Part shown: positions 47,252-54,935 of the stretch, piece after piece
Position numbering within the stretch: the stretch's first letter is position 1
How the letters are laid out: every line of letters starts with the position of its first letter
Assembly: GCF_015229955.1 (NCBI RefSeq)
Contig: NZ_JAAKYZ010000001.1
Span: 248,001-312,000 of the forward strand
Reading direction: 5' to 3'
From: Campylobacter concisus
Lineage (GTDB): Bacteria; Campylobacterota; Campylobacteria; Campylobacterales; Campylobacteraceae
DNA length: 64,000 nucleotides
The notes under the pieces: model-generated
What the model was told of the DNA's origin: nothing
What the model saw: the letters and a program-made list of their open reading frames with translations, nothing else
Databases searched by the model: none
Made by a program: the position numbers and the translations under genes

Positions 47252-47692
47252 AATACCCCCTAAATTTGTTCCCTATTTGTTCCCGAAATTTGTAAAAATG
47301 TATGATATTTTAGTGTAACTTAGAGTATGCTTAAGCTATTAAATGGCGTATTTTAGGGATTTATAGAGTATTTTGGAGTATTTAAGAATTATATATTTTT
47401 GAACCCAGCATCCGGAGCCATTTATATTCAAAAATCCTTTTAAAATCCCGATTTTAACGATGTTTCAAGAACTTTAAGTTTTCTTATTTTTTGTATTTTT
47501 CCCTTTTATTTACCCTCAGATTTATTTGCTGTTTCAAAGTATATCGTTCTGATTAGTAATCAAAATGCGATTAGATATTCATCTTTGGACGAAGTTAAAA
47601 CAATTTTTCTTTATTCATTCTAGCTTCATTTAAGACTTTTATAATGCGCTCATCCAAACGAAAGTTGGAAATCAAAAATAAAAGGATCAAAA
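47252..47692. other. Integrase upstream region, attR and chromosomal junction
   Basis: No gene. Between the integrase start and attR there is TTGTTCCCGAAATTT (shared with the left end) and several TATTTTGGAGTATTT-like motifs, probable integrase arm sites and the integrase promoter. After attR the DNA is again chromosomal and includes a TTATAAT at ~47640 that could serve the PepSY gene. Confidence 0.5.
47401..47445 (+). repeat. attR: right attachment repeat
   Basis: Perfect 45-bp copy of attL (28472-28516), same orientation; similarity extends with 4 substitutions to ~47486. No intact tRNA is formed here, only its 3' 20 bp. Confidence 0.93.
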
Positions 47693-48178
47693 ATGAAAAA
47701 AGTATTAGGTGCAGCAGTTTTAGCAGCAGTTTTGGGAGCGACAGGTTTGCAAGCAGCTATCACATCAAAAGAGGCTTTAAGCATAGCTGAGAAAAACTTC
47801 CCAGGCTTAAGCGTCAAAGATATCGAGATGAACGTCAAAAAGGGCGTGACTTTTTACAAGATAGAGTCATTTAAAGATGGCGTCAAACAAGAGATCAAGA
47901 TCGATGCTAACAGCGGTCAGATCGTTAAAGTAGAGAATAAAAATAAAAAACATATCTTGCCGATCGAAGCGGTAGATTTTTCAAAATTTGCTCTTAGCAT
48001 CGACGAGGCTGTGGCTAAAGCTCAAGCGCTCGAGGCTGGCTGGAGCCTTGATGAGGCAGAGCTTGATAATAAAAATGGTGCTTGGATATACAAAGTAGAG
48101 CTTAAGCGCGACAGGAGCGAGAAAAAAGTGATCATAAACGCTCAAACAGGCGAGATAATCGGCAACTATACAAAGTGA
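47693..48178 (+). CDS. PepSY-domain periplasmic protein
   Basis: A 161-aa protein with a signal peptide (KKVLGAAVLAAVLGATGLQA) and two PepSY-type repeats: ITSKEALSIAEKNFPG ... FYKIESFKDGVKQEIKIDANSGQIV and SIDEAVAKAQALEAG ... WIYKVELKRDRSEKKVIINAQTGEIIG. PepSY proteins are thought to inhibit proteases or sense periplasmic conditions. Encoded upstream of a two-component system with two small genes between, and possibly an accessory of it. The ATG follows AAAGGAT. Confidence 0.88.
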   Translation: MKKVLGAAVLAAVLGATGLQAAITSKEALSIAEKNFPGLSVKDIEMNVKKGVTFYKIESFKDGVKQEIKIDANSGQIVKVENKNKKHILPIEAVDFSKFALSIDEAVAKAQALEAGWSLDEAELDNKNGAWIYKVELKRDRSEKKVIINAQTGEIIGNYTK

Positions 48179-48222
48179 TCTAGCGCCCTTTTTGGGCGTT
48201 AAATTTTATAAAGGTGAAAAAG

Positions 48223-48594
48223 ATGAGTGAAAATTTAGAGCAAAATTTAAACGATAACGTTGGCGAACAGAGTTTAGAGAGAAATTTGAATAAAAATTTA
48301 AGCGAAAATAAAGTCGCTGATTTTAGCGAAAACGAGAGAGAAAATTTAAGTAAAAATGCTGCTAATAAAAATAGTTACGAAAATTTAGAGAAGAGCGAGC
48401 AAAGCCCTGAAAATTTGGATAAAAATCCTATTGAAGCAAGCAGTAGCGCAGAAATTTTAAGTCAAGCTACCTCTAAATGCAAAGCTCAAAATTTCTTTAA
48501 AAAAGCGCTTGAACTTTCGCTTCAAGGTGTGGCGGATGCGCTAATTTGCACTGGTAAGGCTGGAGTGTGGCTATCAAACGTTCAAACTGCTTAA
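48223..48594 (+). CDS. Hypothetical Asn/Glu-rich protein
   Basis: A 123-aa protein I do not recognise. Residues 1-75 are low-complexity, built of repeated NL-x-x-NL and SEN units (ENLEQNLNDN, NLNKNLSEN, ENLEKSEQ), likely disordered and acidic; the last ~45 residues are more ordered with a helix (KAQNFFKKALELSLQGVADALI). The ATG at 48223 is preceded by AAAGGTG; an in-frame GTG lies 9 nt earlier. Its end overlaps the next ORF by 28 bp. Confidence 0.55.
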   Translation: MSENLEQNLNDNVGEQSLERNLNKNLSENKVADFSENERENLSKNAANKNSYENLEKSEQSPENLDKNPIEASSSAEILSQATSKCKAQNFFKKALELSLQGVADALICTGKAGVWLSNVQTA

Positions 48595-48890
48595 AAGACG
48601 AGGCGCAAAGGGCGGAGATATCAAAGATAAATGAAGAGCAGGCTAAATTTGAAAGAGTGGCTTGCATCTTGCCAGAAAAAGTTAAAGAGATCGTCATAGA
48701 GCGCCTAAAAACCAAGTCAGAAGAGGTGGAATTTGCACCGATCTATCTAGCGAAAAAACAAAGCTTTGGCACATTTTGCACGGAGTATTTTTATGATGCA
48801 AGGGCTAAATTTAATGGTTTTTTATATGATTTTAAGATCGGCGCAATGAATGGTGAAATTTTAAATCTAAAAATAAAAAGCCAAATTTGA
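48567..48890 (+). CDS. Hypothetical protein overlapping the previous gene
   Basis: A 107-aa protein from GTG at 48567 in a different frame from the Asn-rich gene. It contains a helical N half (EAQRAEISKINEEQAKFERVACILPEKVKEIVIERL) and a beta-rich C half. No family recognised. The 28-bp overlap could be a real gene pair or a +1 frameshift joining the two into a ~220-aa protein; neither can be ruled out. It ends 31 bp before the response regulator. Confidence 0.5.
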   Translation: MAIKRSNCLKDEAQRAEISKINEEQAKFERVACILPEKVKEIVIERLKTKSEEVEFAPIYLAKKQSFGTFCTEYFYDARAKFNGFLYDFKIGAMNGEILNLKIKSQI

Positions 48891-48921
48891 TAAAATAGCT
48901 AGCAAAACCAAGAGAGATAAG

Positions 48922-49581
48922 ATGAAAATTTTAGTCGTTGAGGACGAAATAGACCTAAACAACGTCATAGTAAAGCACCTAAAGAAAAACGGATATAGCG
49001 TCGATAGCGCATTTAACGGCGAGGAGGCGATGGACTTTACCGCCGTGGCGCACTACGATCTCATCGTGCTTGATCTTATGATGCCAGTGATGGACGGGCT
49101 TACATTTTTGCAAAGATCACGCGTTGCAAAGCTTGCGACACCCGTACTGATACTAACGGCAAAGGACGATGTGGACGACGTCGTAAAGGGGCTCGATGCG
49201 GGTGCGGACGATTATTTGGTTAAGCCATTTGACTTTAAGGAGTTGCTAGCTAGGGCGCGCACGCTCATTCGCCGAAATAGCGGCAACGTGGCTAGTGAAA
49301 TTTGCGCAGGCGAGCTAAAGATCGACCTTTCTAAAAAGTCAGTCGAATTTAGCGGAGAGCAGATAGAGCTAACTGGCAAAGAGTATGAAATTTTAGAGTT
49401 TTTGATGCTAAACAAGGGCAGAATTTTAACTCGTGACCAGATCAAAGAGCACGTTTGGGACTTTGAATACACGGGTGGCTCAAACGTCATCGACGTGCTC
49501 ATAAAAAACATAAGAAAAAAGCTTGGCGAGTGTGATGTGATCCAGACTAAAAGAGGGCTTGGCTATGTTGTTAAGGATTAA
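48922..49581 (+). CDS. OmpR-family response regulator
   Basis: A 219-aa regulator: receiver domain with the acidic pocket (VVEDE), phospho-acceptor Asp51 in VLDLMMPVMDG, Thr in LILTAKDD and Lys in YLVKPFDF; then a winged-helix DNA-binding domain (residues ~125-219, LTGKEYEILEFLMLNKGRILTRDQI). It overlaps the histidine kinase gene by 17 bp. Target genes are unknown; the PepSY gene upstream is a candidate. Confidence 0.94.
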   Translation: MKILVVEDEIDLNNVIVKHLKKNGYSVDSAFNGEEAMDFTAVAHYDLIVLDLMMPVMDGLTFLQRSRVAKLATPVLILTAKDDVDDVVKGLDAGADDYLVKPFDFKELLARARTLIRRNSGNVASEICAGELKIDLSKKSVEFSGEQIELTGKEYEILEFLMLNKGRILTRDQIKEHVWDFEYTGGSNVIDVLIKNIRKKLGECDVIQTKRGLGYVVKD

Positions 49582-50914
49582 ACAAGCGCTTGCAAACATA
49601 CCAATAACGGCGCGCGTAACGCTTTGGTACTCGTTTTTTATCATCGTTATCGTAACGGCTCTAGTTGCTATCTCGGCGGTCGTGGCGGATGAGTTTTTTG
49701 AGGATGCGAGCCAAAAAAAGCTAGCCAAATCAGTCACCAAAATCGCCAATGATATGGATGAGTTTGAGCCATATGATGATGGGATATTTTTTATAAAATA
49801 TAACGCAAAAGGCGATGTGATCGGCGGTTTAGCGCCAAAGCGCTTTCAAATTTCACTTAAAATGAACAGCGGTGCGGTGCAGCTTTATGAAGAAGGCGAA
49901 AACCGCTTTTACTACTACGATATCGCAGCTAAAGACAAAGATGTCTGGGTCAGAGGCGTGATAAATGCGGAGAAATTTTTCAAAAAAGAGGGGCTATTTT
50001 TACTAGCGCTTGGCGTTCTTGTGCCGGTTTTATTTATCTTTGTGCTTTACGGCGGCTACAAAACGATAAAAAACGCGATGAAACCAGTCACTACGATGTC
50101 AAAGACTGCCCTTGAGATAGGCAGCAGCCGGGACTTTTCAAAGCGTATCGACTTGCCTGCTGGCAAAGACGAGCTGCACGCACTTGCGAGCGTTTTTAAC
50201 CAGATGCTCGACTCGCTTGAAAAGGTCTATCAAAGTGAAAAGCAGCTCACCTCAGACGTCTCGCACGAGCTGCGAACGCCGATATCTGTCATCATGGCTG
50301 AGAGCGACTACGCTAAAAACTACTCACAAAATTTGGGCGAGGCCAAGGAGTCGCTGGAGGTCATCTCTAGGCAGTCAAGAAAGATCACCTCGCTTATAGA
50401 TCAAATTTTAGAGCTCTCAAGGCTGGAGGCTGGCAGAAATTTACAGCTAAAAGATATAAATTTAAGCTCTATCTTGCAAAATTTAGCCAGCGACTATGAG
50501 AAGCTAGCAAGCGCAAAGGGGCTAAAATTTAGCTGCGTGGTGGCACCAGATGCCGTAATTCTCGGCGATGAGCTGATGATATCAAGGCTGGTGGATAACT
50601 TTTTAAGCAACGCACTTAAATTTGCTTCGGCTAAGATCGAGCTAAATTTAAGCGTATCAAAAACGCACGCACTTTTGTCTGTAAAAGACGATGGCATGGG
50701 TATCTCTAAAAAAGATAGCGAGCTAATCTGGAATAAATTTTATCAAGCTGATAGCTCAAGAAACAAAAGCCTAAACACAGGCAGCGGTCTTGGTCTTGCT
50801 ATCGCTGCAAACGTCGCTAAAATTCACGGCGCAAAGCTTGGAGTAAAAAGTGAAGTTGGAGCTGGAAGCGAATTTTGGGCTGAATTTGAGCTTGTAAATT
50901 TAAAGCAAGTGTAA
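49565..50914 (+). CDS. Sensor histidine kinase
   Basis: A 449-aa membrane kinase: TM1 at residues ~17-40, a ~105-residue periplasmic sensor domain, TM2 at ~137-160, HAMP, dimerisation/phosphoacceptor H-box VSHELRTPISVIM, and HATPase_c with N-box NFLSNALKFA, G1 DDGMGISKKD and G2 GSGLGLAIA. A TTG two codons upstream (49559) is an alternative start. Forms a pair with the preceding response regulator. The signal is unknown. Confidence 0.93.
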   Translation: MLLRIKQALANIPITARVTLWYSFFIIVIVTALVAISAVVADEFFEDASQKKLAKSVTKIANDMDEFEPYDDGIFFIKYNAKGDVIGGLAPKRFQISLKMNSGAVQLYEEGENRFYYYDIAAKDKDVWVRGVINAEKFFKKEGLFLLALGVLVPVLFIFVLYGGYKTIKNAMKPVTTMSKTALEIGSSRDFSKRIDLPAGKDELHALASVFNQMLDSLEKVYQSEKQLTSDVSHELRTPISVIMAESDYAKNYSQNLGEAKESLEVISRQSRKITSLIDQILELSRLEAGRNLQLKDINLSSILQNLASDYEKLASAKGLKFSCVVAPDAVILGDELMISRLVDNFLSNALKFASAKIELNLSVSKTHALLSVKDDGMGISKKDSELIWNKFYQADSSRNKSLNTGSGLGLAIAANVAKIHGAKLGVKSEVGAGSEFWAEFELVNLKQV

Positions 50915-51418
50915 ATTTAGGCAGTTTGCTAGGATAAAATTTACGCAAGCGCAAAACAAACACGAGCATAAATTTAAACGTCGCATAAAACGGCGTCTAT
51001 ATTTTTAAGGCAAAGTTAAATTTATAAACTTTTACAGAAATTTCATGGTTAAGTTGCCCAAAAGAGCTCTTAGGGCATACTCATATCATAAGCACCAACA
51101 AAGACTATCAAAGATGCGAGATAGATGAAGATAGTAGCGGTTGAGGTCTATATAGTAAGTAAAGCATTAAGATGCGTGATTAAAAGCCTATTTAAAAGAG
51201 TTTGTAAAAAGATGTTTTTCAAAGTAATGTAAAGAAATTTTAGCCACTTTGTTTTTGAGCAAAACTCATTCTATCTACGAATAAACCGCACCTTTTTATG
51301 CTTTTTATAACTTTGATATCCAACAAACTTTACAAAATTTAGCCCAGAGCCACGAGCTGCAAGGCGCACGATTCACGAGCCACACAAGAAAAAAAACAAA
51401 AGTCACATGAGCAAAAAA

Positions 51419-51446
51419 CCAAAAACCAAAAACCAAAAACCAAAAA
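51419..51446. repeat. Tandem repeat (CCAAAAA)x4
   Basis: Four perfect heptamers, preceded by a partial unit. It lies 33 bp beyond the NifB-like stop. Slippage-prone, but outside any gene. Confidence 0.85.
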
Positions 51447-51449
51447 TGC

Positions 51450-51475
51450 AAAAGGCACTAAATTCAGTGCCTTTT
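51450..51475. terminator. Bidirectional terminator of the NifB-like operon
   Basis: Ten-bp arms AAAAGGCACT / AGTGCCTTTT with loop AAATTC; A-run and T-run on the two sides, so it can function in both directions. It is 5 bp past the minus-strand stop of the NifB-like gene. Confidence 0.9.
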
Positions 51476-51479
51476 ATCG

Positions 51480-52307
51480 CTATCTTTCGCCAAGCTTTCC
51501 ACATGCATCAGCGCGGCATCTACTGCAATGCGACATTTGATTTATGTCACTACCTATTGATCTGCGGATGCGGTGGATCTCATCGGTTGAAGGGGATTTT
51601 AAATTTTCAAAAGGCGTACCATGCACCGGTATCATCGCCATGCAGTTCATTATGTCAGCTCCCCACTGCTTTGCCTTTGCTGAGATGCTTTGGACGTGGT
51701 CCATATTGACCCCGGGGATGACGACGGTGTTTATCTTTACTAGCATGCCAGCCTCTTTTAGCTTGCGGATGCCCTCGTCCTGGCGCGCTAGCAGTATCCT
51801 AGCAGCCTCTTCGCCGTAGTAGTTTTTACCTTCATACCTCACCCACGAATAGACCTTCGAGCCAACATCTGGCGTCACGGCATTAACAGTCACTGTCACG
51901 TGGCTCACGCCAAGACGCACGATCTCATCAACATGCTCAGGCAGAGCTAGTCCATTAGTTGAGAGGCATAGCAGGGCATTTGGGAAGTGGGACTTACACT
52001 TTTCAAAGGTCGCTAGTGTCTTGTCAGCGTCGCACATCGGATCTCCAGGTCCAGCGATGCCGATGACGGAGATGTCTTGTCTAAATTTAAAGAGCTTTTC
52101 TAAAAATTTCACCGATTCATCTGGAGTTTGCACCTTTGCTGTTACGCCAGGGCGGTTTTCATTAGCGCAGTCATATATGCGGTTGCAGAAGTTGCACTGG
52201 ATGTTGCAGTGTGGGGCAACTGGTAGATGCACGCGTCCGTAGTTAGCGGAGGCCTTTTTGTTAAAGCAGGGGTGGCTGTCTAGATCAGCCTTAGTGCGAA
52301 AAATCAT
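51480..52307 (-). CDS. NifB-family radical SAM protein (cofactor core synthase domain)
   Basis: A 275-aa protein matching the radical SAM core of NifB in detail: HPCFNKKASANYGRVHLPVAP, the SAM-cluster motif CNIQCNFCNR, YDCANENRPGVTAKV, GIAGPGDPM, CLSTNGLALPEHVDE, HVTVTVNAV and the C-terminal HCSRCRADACGKLGE. NifB makes the [8Fe-9S-C] precursor of the nitrogenase cofactor. No nifHDKEN or nifX-like gene is in the window, and the NafY/NifX-like C-terminal domain of some NifB proteins is absent. It is the last gene of an operon with a NapH-like protein and a Tat-exported binding protein, overlapping the former by one base (TAATG). The function outside nitrogen fixation is unknown. Confidence 0.88.
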   Translation of the reverse strand: MIFRTKADLDSHPCFNKKASANYGRVHLPVAPHCNIQCNFCNRIYDCANENRPGVTAKVQTPDESVKFLEKLFKFRQDISVIGIAGPGDPMCDADKTLATFEKCKSHFPNALLCLSTNGLALPEHVDEIVRLGVSHVTVTVNAVTPDVGSKVYSWVRYEGKNYYGEEAARILLARQDEGIRKLKEAGMLVKINTVVIPGVNMDHVQSISAKAKQWGADIMNCMAMIPVHGTPFENLKSPSTDEIHRIRRSIGSDINQMSHCSRCRADACGKLGER

Positions 52308-53119
52308 TAGTTCTTTTTCCTTCCAAATTTAATGGCATTTGCATGGCAGACATTGAGGCAGTCTCCGCAGTTTGTGCAGTTTGTCTCATCAGGTCTTGTC
52401 CCCATTTCGCACTTACGCAAGCACGCGTCGCAGTTGTCACAAGCGCTTGTTTTATAGACGCGAAAGATCGAAAATTTACGCAAAATTTCAAGCACGCCAC
52501 CTGATGGACAGACGAAACGGCACCAAAGGTTGGCTACGATCAGCGAGGCTAGCATGATTGAGACGATGATCACCGTGCGAGTGACCCACTCCCACTCGCC
52601 AAAGCGAAGTGATAAAGTAACGGCAGTTAGGTACTCATCGCTCGTTCTTATAGGTATCATCATGCGAGGATTGCCCCAGACGAAATAGACCCAAAGGCTG
52701 ATTGCTATGGCAATTAGCATGCCTATTTGAGCGATTATCAGCTTTTTGCTGCGAATTTTTAGCTTGAAAAAGGCAAATTTACCAAGCATTTGATTGACAA
52801 AGCCTGCTGGACAGACCCAGCCACAAAATGCCCTACCAAAGAGGATGACAAGTGCTGGGATAAATAGCCAAAATCCAAAAAACAGCGACGTGATCCGCCC
52901 CCAACAGGTGATGATAGGGCAGTTTTGGCAATTCACAAAAGGCACCACAAAAGGGCATCTAAAAATGCCGTAATATGCCCATTGACCGATGCCAGCTATA
53001 AAGATGAGCTGCACTAGGCGTCTTATCTTTGTTGTGGGAGAGTTTTTGCTTTTCTTTTTTAAATTTACATTGCCGCATGCACTGCCATTAGAGCATGCGC
53101 TATTACAGCTACTACACAT
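52307..53119 (-). CDS. NapH/NosR-type membrane polyferredoxin
   Basis: A 270-aa inner-membrane iron-sulfur protein. A Cys-rich N terminus (CSSCNSACSNGSAC) precedes four transmembrane segments at residues ~35-52, ~80-105, ~125-145 and ~185-205; loop motifs CGWVCP and CRFVCP and two C-terminal [4Fe-4S] sets (CDNCDACLRKCEMG, CTNCGDCLNVCHA) follow. Such proteins move electrons from quinol to periplasmic or cytoplasmic redox enzymes. It overlaps the upstream binding-protein gene by 8 bp and the NifB-like gene by 1 bp. It could supply electrons for the radical SAM partner. Confidence 0.85.
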   Translation of the reverse strand: MCSSCNSACSNGSACGNVNLKKKSKNSPTTKIRRLVQLIFIAGIGQWAYYGIFRCPFVVPFVNCQNCPIITCWGRITSLFFGFWLFIPALVILFGRAFCGWVCPAGFVNQMLGKFAFFKLKIRSKKLIIAQIGMLIAIAISLWVYFVWGNPRMMIPIRTSDEYLTAVTLSLRFGEWEWVTRTVIIVSIMLASLIVANLWCRFVCPSGGVLEILRKFSIFRVYKTSACDNCDACLRKCEMGTRPDETNCTNCGDCLNVCHANAIKFGRKKN

Positions 53120-53972
53120 CTTTTACACCAAACCTTTCTATAAGCTCTAGCCCACGCGCTGAATAAATGGAGGTAAAGCCATGTTTTTCAAAAATTTCTT
53201 GCCCCTCAGTGCCGCAAACAAAGTCTGCAAAGTCATTTGCGAGCCTTTCATCTTTTACATATTTCATTATATTTAGCGTAAAAGTGAGCGGTCCAGGCGG
53301 GATGAGCTTTTCATCGATGGGCATATACTCGATCTTGTCTTTAAACCTATCGTGCGTTGTTAGGCGCTTTTCGATGATCGAAGCATCGCCCTTGCCATCA
53401 ACTAGCTCGCACATCATATTTATGACGCATGATCCATTTGCGACCATGTTTTTCATCACCGCATCAGTTAGGTTTGAGTTTTTTAAGATCCCTTTGACCG
53501 GGCCACTGCCAGGGGGCGATGATCTAAGAGGCAGCATCACTCTAACTCCTGGCTCAGCAAGGTCTTTTAAGTCGCGAATGCCAGCAGGGTTGCCTTTTGG
53601 CACGACTAGGACGTAGTCAGTAAAGCATAGAGGCCTAAAGTGGAGGCTAAGACCAGCTTTGCGAAGTTTTTTAGAAAGCTCTAAAACCCTTGCTCCAAAG
53701 AGCTCGGTCGTGCTTTGAAGTGCTAAAAGCGACTTGCCAAGAGCGCCAGCAAAGGCGCCGGTGTATTGGATGTTGTGCCCTGTTCTTGACTCGTAAATGG
53801 CGTTTAGCTCGTTAAAAGCTTCAGACAAGCCTCCACACGACCAAACCTGAAGCGAGTCAGACTTAAATGGCGTAAAGCCAGCCAGCATCGTTTGTGGCGT
53901 GGCAGCAGCCGCTGTGGCTAAAGCACCTTTTAAAAAGCCACGGCGTGATATACCGGTTTGTTTTAATTCCAC
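53112..53972 (-). CDS. Tat-exported ModA/WtpA-like periplasmic binding protein
   Basis: A 286-aa protein starting with GTG (AAGGAG upstream). It has a twin-arginine signal (SRRGFLKGALATAAAATPQT) and a type II solute-binding fold of the molybdate/tungstate type (LQVWSCGGLSEAFNELNAIYESRTG, FADFVCGTEGQEIFEKHGF). No ABC permease or ATPase is next to it. It is instead the first gene of the operon with the NapH-like and NifB-like genes. A Tat-exported binding protein without a transporter is unusual; it may bind a metal oxyanion or a cluster or act as a sensor. Ligand inferred only by fold. Confidence 0.75.
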   Translation of the reverse strand: MELKQTGISRRGFLKGALATAAAATPQTMLAGFTPFKSDSLQVWSCGGLSEAFNELNAIYESRTGHNIQYTGAFAGALGKSLLALQSTTELFGARVLELSKKLRKAGLSLHFRPLCFTDYVLVVPKGNPAGIRDLKDLAEPGVRVMLPLRSSPPGSGPVKGILKNSNLTDAVMKNMVANGSCVINMMCELVDGKGDASIIEKRLTTHDRFKDKIEYMPIDEKLIPPGPLTFTLNIMKYVKDERLANDFADFVCGTEGQEIFEKHGFTSIYSARGLELIERFGVKDV

Positions 53973-54349
53973 GAAATCTCCTTTTGGGATTTAGAAATGT
54001 AAATTTGATATTTTCGGCACGCGAAACTTGTGAAATTTGACTTTTGAAATTTGCAAAAATGGTAGTTGAAGGTAAATTTATGCAAATGTAAATTGCGACC
54101 GCAATCTAAATTTGAGTGATTATAGCCAAATGCTAACTTAAAAATCGAGATAAATTTAAAAGATGCAGGGGTAAATTTTCTAAAGTAAATTTATCGTTTA
54201 AAAAATAATTAAGATTTTAGTCGTCAATTTGATGTATTATTTTTGAAATAATATAAAAATGTATTGTTAATTTTTACATTTTTTGATATACTTCGGTCAT
54301 AAAAGCATTAGTATTATTTTTAAAATAATACAGAAAGGGGCATCTTAAA
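53973..54349. promoter_or_regulatory. Divergent control region of the NifB operon and the restriction operon
   Basis: No gene. It contains two near-identical AT palindromes, GTATTATTTTTGAAATAATA (54234-54253) and GTATTATTTTTAAAATAATA (54311-54330), separated by 77 bp start to start, the second ending 19 bp before the first gene of the restriction operon. Between them is an imperfect AAAAATGTA/TACATTTTT pairing. The palindromes look like operator sites for a regulator of the type I system. Confidence 0.6.
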
Positions 54350-54934
54350 ATGATAAAAATAAGCGACATATCTGAGATAAAAACTGGTCTAGTTTTAATC
54401 CGCAAAAAGGCGGACAAAAATGTAGATGAGAAATTTCGCTATAAAGTAGTCTCGTTAAAGTCCTTTAACGAAAATGCACTCTTTGATGACACATTTGCCG
54501 ATGAGTTCATATCAAGCGAAAAAATAAGCGATGAGTATAAAGTGAGCCGTGGCGATGTTTTACTGCGCCTTAGAGAGCCAAATTTTGCCGTTTATATAGA
54601 CAAGGACTATGACGATCTTATCTACACATCTTTGATGGTTCGCATAAGAGTTAAAAACGCTAAATTTGATCCGCATTTTGTGGCTCATTATCTAAACAGC
54701 AGCGCCGTTAAAAGAGCCCTTGCGCCAGATGTTTCAGGCACTACAATAGCGATGATAGGCGTTGCAAGTATAAATAATCTAAAAATACCGCTTGTAAATT
54801 TGCAAACTCAAAACAAGATAGTAAAATACCTAAATTTAGCTCGCCAGGAGAGCGAAATTTTACAAAATTTAGCAGCCCAAAAGCAAAGATACCACAAAAG
54901 CATATTTGAAAATTTAATAAAAGAGGAGAGCTAA
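54350..54934 (+). CDS. Half-size HsdS-like specificity protein
   Basis: A 194-aa protein shaped like one target-recognition domain plus coiled coil of a type I S subunit: KISDISEIKTGLVL at the start, DVLLRLREPNFAVYIDK, LNSSAVKRALAPDVSGTTIAMIGVASINNLKIPLVNLQTQNKIVKYLNLARQ near the end with a following helix. Full HsdS proteins have two such modules; this one is half length. It could dimerise into a palindromic-site specificity unit or modify targeting by the full HsdS at 56423. It ends 1 bp before hsdM. Confidence 0.65.
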   Translation: MIKISDISEIKTGLVLIRKKADKNVDEKFRYKVVSLKSFNENALFDDTFADEFISSEKISDEYKVSRGDVLLRLREPNFAVYIDKDYDDLIYTSLMVRIRVKNAKFDPHFVAHYLNSSAVKRALAPDVSGTTIAMIGVASINNLKIPLVNLQTQNKIVKYLNLARQESEILQNLAAQKQRYHKSIFENLIKEES

Positions 54935-54935
54935 G

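Larger units (their letters stand above)
50915..51479. other. Intergenic region with heptamer repeat and terminator
   Basis: No gene seen in 565 bp between the convergent kinase and NifB-like genes. It has the CCAAAAA tandem repeat and the terminator given below; the rest is low-complexity AT-rich DNA with no clear signals. Confidence 0.6.

Noticed and set aside
51413-51446. A CRISPR-like array
   Set aside because: Units are 7 bp with no spacers; it is a simple tandem repeat. No other spaced repeats were seen in the window.
51407-51709. A 100-aa ORF beginning in the CCAAAAA repeat
   Set aside because: It runs through the repeat, the terminator and antisense NifB-like coding DNA; Lys/Pro-rich start is an artefact of the repeat.
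53167-53616. A 149-aa plus-strand ORF opposite the Tat binding protein
   Set aside because: Antisense to a gene with clear motifs and operon coupling; composition is that of a shadow frame.
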